DNA from: Nymphaea colorata
Lineage: Eukaryota > Streptophyta > Magnoliopsida > Nymphaeales > Nymphaeaceae
Reading direction: 5' to 3'
Assembly (NCBI RefSeq): GCF_008831285.2
Contig: NC_045140.1
Coordinates: 1,157,528-1,221,527, forward strand
Length of the DNA: 64,000 nucleotides
Below the pieces are notes generated by a model. It was not told where the DNA came from. It saw nothing but the letters and a program-made list of their open reading frames with translations, and ran no database searches. Each line of letters opens with the position of its first letter. Within the stretch, counting starts at the first letter, position 1. The position numbers and the translations under genes were made by a program. Positions 61,293 to 64,000 of the stretch are shown here, piece after piece.

Positions 61293-62795
61293 TTATGCGA
61301 CATTGACTTCATTATGACTTGAAGAACATGAATCTGGAGGGTGAGGTTTGGACAGCTTTGGAGCTTCTTCAAGGACATACATATCTCCTTTGCGAGTGCC
61401 CTCAGCGAATGTCTTCTTGGTTTGAGCATCCTTGACATAAACAGAAGATGGTGTGAATTCAACAGAGGAGTGAGTATCATCAATAAGTTTGGACACTGAG
61501 ATAATATTTTTCTTGACACTTGGAACAACAAGGACATTCTTTAATGGAATGGAAGAAGAACCCATGGATATTTGTGCATTTCCAATGTGCGATATTGTGT
61601 GATGGGAACCATCTCCCGTGACTACTGAGCCTTGATCTAAATAAGGGGAAACACTAGAGAGATTACCTGTGTCACCAGTAACGTGGGCTGCTGCTCCAGA
61701 GTCCACATACCACTCTCCTTGCTCATTTTGCTTCAAGTTAAGTTTGGATAAGGCTGTCATTAGAAGTTGCTGCACGTCTGCTGAAACCTTTGAAGTTGGA
61801 TTTGATCCAGACGAGGATGGAGCTGACCCCGCTACTGTCCTATTCTCGCGCCTGACCTGACTATTCTTGTTCTGAGGATTGTGCCAACATTCTGATTTTA
61901 CATGCCCCTTCTTGTTGCAATAGAAGCATGTCGGGATTCTCCTAGATGTGGCAGAGGTAGTATTCATGCCTGGCGGTGTTGGGAGAATCCCTCTTCCCAT
62001 GCCTGTCTGAGGAGTCCAAGAACGAGTGCGATTTCCTTGCAGTGCGTGAGTTCCTGTGATCAATACATTGTGGCTGTTGGAAGGAACCAGATTATGTCGT
62101 TGAACTCGACTAGCTTCATGTTGAAAAAGCTTGGCGTTTAGATCTTCAAAAGATGGGAGAACAGGTAAGACTTCCAAGGCTGTGCAAAAAATATCAAATT
62201 CCGTTCCCAGTCCACTCAAGCCTTGTTGGACTTTGTCTTTGTCGCTGACGGGATGTCCAATTGCAGCAAGCTGATCACTAACACTCTTGATTTCATTCAA
62301 ATACTCCAAAACTGTACGCGTCCCACGCTTGATATCCTGAAATTGCCTTCTTAATTGTAGAAAACGTGCTTCCGAGACTTGAGAATATGTTGTAGCAAGG
62401 GTAGACCACAACTCTAGGGCAGTTAAATCATCATCAATACCTCCCAATACCTCTTCTGACAAGGTAGAAGTGATATAAGCAACAAGAGACTGGTCGTGAG
62501 CCAGCCAAACTTCATATTCGGGATTGCTCTCAGGAAGAGTTTCATATTCAAAACTGATTTCACTTCCAGCCGAGGCCCCAACACCTTTATCTCCCACGAC
62601 TGTCTTCTTTATTTCACGGTTAACATACTTTGGAGGTGCTGGAGTAGTCCCATCGATGTGCCCATACAGTCTATGGCTCTTAATAAATGGGACAATTTGG
62701 CGTTTCCAAGTCAAATAATTACTATGGTTCAGTTTTTGAGAGATGAGTTGTGAGAGAAAACTAGAGGATAGAAGAGAGGGAGCCGGCTGGTCCAT
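61293..62795 (-). CDS. gag: Copia gag-protease region (500 codons, ends at an internal stop)
   Basis: Starts at ATG 62795, about 250 bp after the primer-binding site. The N-terminal capsid-like part has the plant Copia gag pattern (LNHSNYLTWKRQIVPFIKSH, then ELWSTLATTYSQVSEARFLQ). One CCHC knuckle (C-FY-C-NKKG-H-VKSE-C) lies at about 290-303. The aspartic protease motif WYVDSGAAAHV is near 360. The frame ends in TAA at 61293-61295, just before the pre-integrase segment, and the same frame continues open on the other side. In plant Copia elements gag and pol normally form one long frame, so this stop is probably an inactivating mutation. No known read-through context follows it. Confidence 0.93.
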   Translation of the reverse strand: MDQPAPSLLSSSFLSQLISQKLNHSNYLTWKRQIVPFIKSHRLYGHIDGTTPAPPKYVNREIKKTVVGDKGVGASAGSEISFEYETLPESNPEYEVWLAHDQSLVAYITSTLSEEVLGGIDDDLTALELWSTLATTYSQVSEARFLQLRRQFQDIKRGTRTVLEYLNEIKSVSDQLAAIGHPVSDKDKVQQGLSGLGTEFDIFCTALEVLPVLPSFEDLNAKLFQHEASRVQRHNLVPSNSHNVLITGTHALQGNRTRSWTPQTGMGRGILPTPPGMNTTSATSRRIPTCFYCNKKGHVKSECWHNPQNKNSQVRRENRTVAGSAPSSSGSNPTSKVSADVQQLLMTALSKLNLKQNEQGEWYVDSGAAAHVTGDTGNLSSVSPYLDQGSVVTGDGSHHTISHIGNAQISMGSSSIPLKNVLVVPSVKKNIISVSKLIDDTHSSVEFTPSSVYVKDAQTKKTFAEGTRKGDMYVLEEAPKLSKPHPPDSCSSSHNEVNVA

Positions 62796-62849
62796 GATTG
62801 AAAAAGAGGATTAGAACAGACGATTTGGGCAGAATTTTAGAGGTCACGA

Positions 62850-62965
62850 TAGAAATTAGGGCAAATTAGGGCAAATTAGGGCAAACCGTGTGACTTAGGG
62901 CAAAAAACAGAATTTAGGGCAACAGAAATTAGGGCAAATCGTGGGATTAAGGGCAGAAACAGAGT
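62850..62965 (-). repeat. TTAGGGCAA-type short repeats in the Copia leader
   Basis: Between the 5' LTR and gag, the word ATTAGGGCAA (plus strand) recurs, three times in perfect tandem at about 62856-62885 and then in diverged copies (ACTTAGGGCAAAA, TTTAGGGCAAC, TTAAGGGCAG). It resembles but does not equal plant telomere repeats. Confidence 0.8.
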
Positions 62966-63045
62966 TTGAGGATAACCACGGTAGAAAATAAGATTTAGGG
63001 CAGAATACTCCAAGAAGAAATCACTCACCGGAGGACGATGTAACC

Positions 63046-63059
63046 TGGCTCTGATACCA
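63046..63059 (-). other. retrotransposon primer-binding site (initiator tRNA-Met)
   Basis: On the minus strand TGGTATCAGAGCCA follows the 5' LTR directly. It is complementary to the 3' end of plant initiator methionine tRNA, the usual primer of plant Copia elements. Confidence 0.95.
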
Positions 63060-63366
63060 TGTGAGAATCTTCACTAAAACATCACCGAATCACGTCTCTC
63101 CGTCTGAAAATAAGGAGGATGGAGAATAGAGAATAGAAGAAGGCAATGAAGGTAAGAGAACCGGCGGCCAATGCAGCCACACTATGCTTGATCTCTATTA
63201 TTAAAACATAAACCTAATTAGGTTACAACAAAAAGAGGAATAAAACATGAAGTAATTACAAGAGGTGCCACCACTTAGACGTGAAGACATAAAAACGAAG
63301 TGGATCGGGTCTGAACAGACCCGATCCAGACCCGATCCCTTTACATTGATGCGGACAGACTTAACA
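63060..63366 (-). repeat. Copia 5' LTR
   Basis: 307 bp; in the element's orientation this is the promoter-bearing 5' LTR. It abuts the primer-binding site with no spacer. Confidence 0.97.
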
Positions 63367-63371
63367 GTGTC
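63367..63371. repeat. 5-bp target-site duplication, right
   Basis: GTGTC directly after the right LTR, pairing with 58185-58189. Confidence 0.95.
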
Positions 63372-64000
63372 AACATGGGTACAATGCCTTCTTGGGCGAA
63401 TCCAGATCACAAGTTTCTACCTATTTTGTCCTTTTGATTTCTGGTAAAATTATATTTGGTTTTCCCCTTCAATCTTAATTGTGTTGCTGTTGTCTCAAGC
63501 AGCTGACAAGTATGGAGCAACATATGATGCCTTGTGGAATGTAGAATACTTAAGCAGATGTTCAATGTCTCAGAATATAGTACATGGTTTGTTTATGGAT
63601 GTGCTTGTGAGGTCCTAGGTGGGAAAGAGCTTAGGCACCAGTTGGAAAGAAAAAAGGAAAAATTAAGAAAGTAGTTTTTTCCTCTTTTCTACTTTTTTGT
63701 TCCTTTTTCTTTTTTTCCTTTCTCTACTTCTTTGCTTTATATCTTGTGTTGCTGTCATGGGTATACATTTCTTGCTGTTACATGTACTAGTAAAACATGT
63801 TATAGTTACATATCATTGCTACTATATTGTTACCAGTAGAATGATATACACATACACGTCTCTTATGTTTGGATACTCCAATACTAGCTGTTATGCGTAA
63901 CATATGTTTTATCTCAATATTGTCTGTCATTTTTTTTTCTACTACTTTTCTATTCTTTTGGCCAGCTAGTCCCTTTTAAAAGTCCAACACCTTGGCCCTG
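63372..64000 (+). other. B56 intron, distal part to the window edge
   Basis: Resumes the pre-insertion intron sequence after the Copia target duplication. T-rich; no exon with B56 similarity was seen, so the second coding exon lies beyond 64000. Confidence 0.55.

Larger units (their letters stand above)
58190..63366 (-). mobile_element. structurally complete young Copia LTR retrotransposon, antisense in the B56 intron
   Basis: 5,177 bp with 307-bp LTRs (58190-58496 and 63060-63366) that begin TGTGAGAATC and end ACTTAACA. They differ at one base only (T at 58483, G at 63353). A perfect 5-bp target duplication GTGTC flanks it (58185-58189, 63367-63371). On the minus strand the order is LTR, primer-binding site, gag with zinc knuckle, protease, integrase, reverse transcriptase, RNase H, purine tract, LTR. 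That order is Copia (Ty1) type, not Gypsy. Integrity is spoilt only by one in-frame stop (61293-61295). It lies opposite to the host gene, so its own terminators are not read in the sense transcript. Confidence 0.97.

Noticed and set aside
62850-62965. Interstitial telomere repeat
   Set aside because: The words are TTAGGGCAA rather than tandem TTTAGGG, and they lie inside the retrotransposon leader.
1-64000. CRISPR arrays, bacterial operons, phage or defence islands
   Set aside because: The sequence is plant nuclear DNA with introns. No regularly spaced repeats or prokaryotic gene clusters were seen.
1-64000. tRNA or rRNA genes
   Set aside because: No cloverleaf-like sequence with A and B boxes, and no rRNA segment, was recognised. 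The TGGTATCAGAGC matches are retrotransposon primer-binding sites, not tRNA genes.

Overview
The window is nuclear DNA of a flowering plant. It is AT-rich, its genes have many GT-AG introns, it carries plant protein families (class I small heat-shock protein, PUX UBX adaptor, augmin AUG6, PP2A B56 gamma/zeta-type subunit), and it is littered with plant-type mobile elements (Copia, hAT-like and other TIR elements). I cannot name the species. Everything here was read by eye; splice sites come from GT/AG signals, frame continuity and my memory of the families.

Layout. 1-0.8 kb: open frames at the left edge that may be the 3' end of an unidentified gene. 0.8-10.7 kb: repeat-rich intergenic DNA holding a complete non-autonomous hAT-like element (4083-5158, 8-bp target duplication) and a frameshifted minus-strand gene remnant (7215-8127). 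10.99-11.46 kb: an intronless class I small heat-shock protein whose last ~14 codons look frameshifted. 12.4-19.2 kb: a complete seven-exon PUX1-like gene. 22.2-29.9 kb: a nine-exon gene for an unrecognised membrane-anchored, cysteine-rich C2H2 protein, with a 5.8-kb intron filled by a decayed Copia element. 35.0-44.6 kb: a complete 13-exon AUG6 (augmin subunit 6) gene. 44.6-52 kb: repeats, short perfect tandem duplications and a second decayed Copia fragment. 52.9-54.2 kb: the large first coding exon of a PP2A B' (B56) gene. The rest of that protein is not in the window, so the following intron is at least 9.8 kb. That intron holds a 922-bp TIR element and a structurally intact, very young Copia retrotransposon (58190-63366) inserted antisense.

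The genes are unrelated eukaryotic loci, each with its own promoter: protein folding (sHSP), CDC48 regulation (PUX1), an endomembrane or surface protein, microtubule nucleation (AUG6) and phosphatase targeting (B56). I see no operon-like or defence system. The most notable items are the fresh Copia insertion with one internal stop codon, the altered sHSP tail, the uncharacterised membrane C2H2 protein, and a run of two-copy perfect tandem duplications with units of 26-60 bp.
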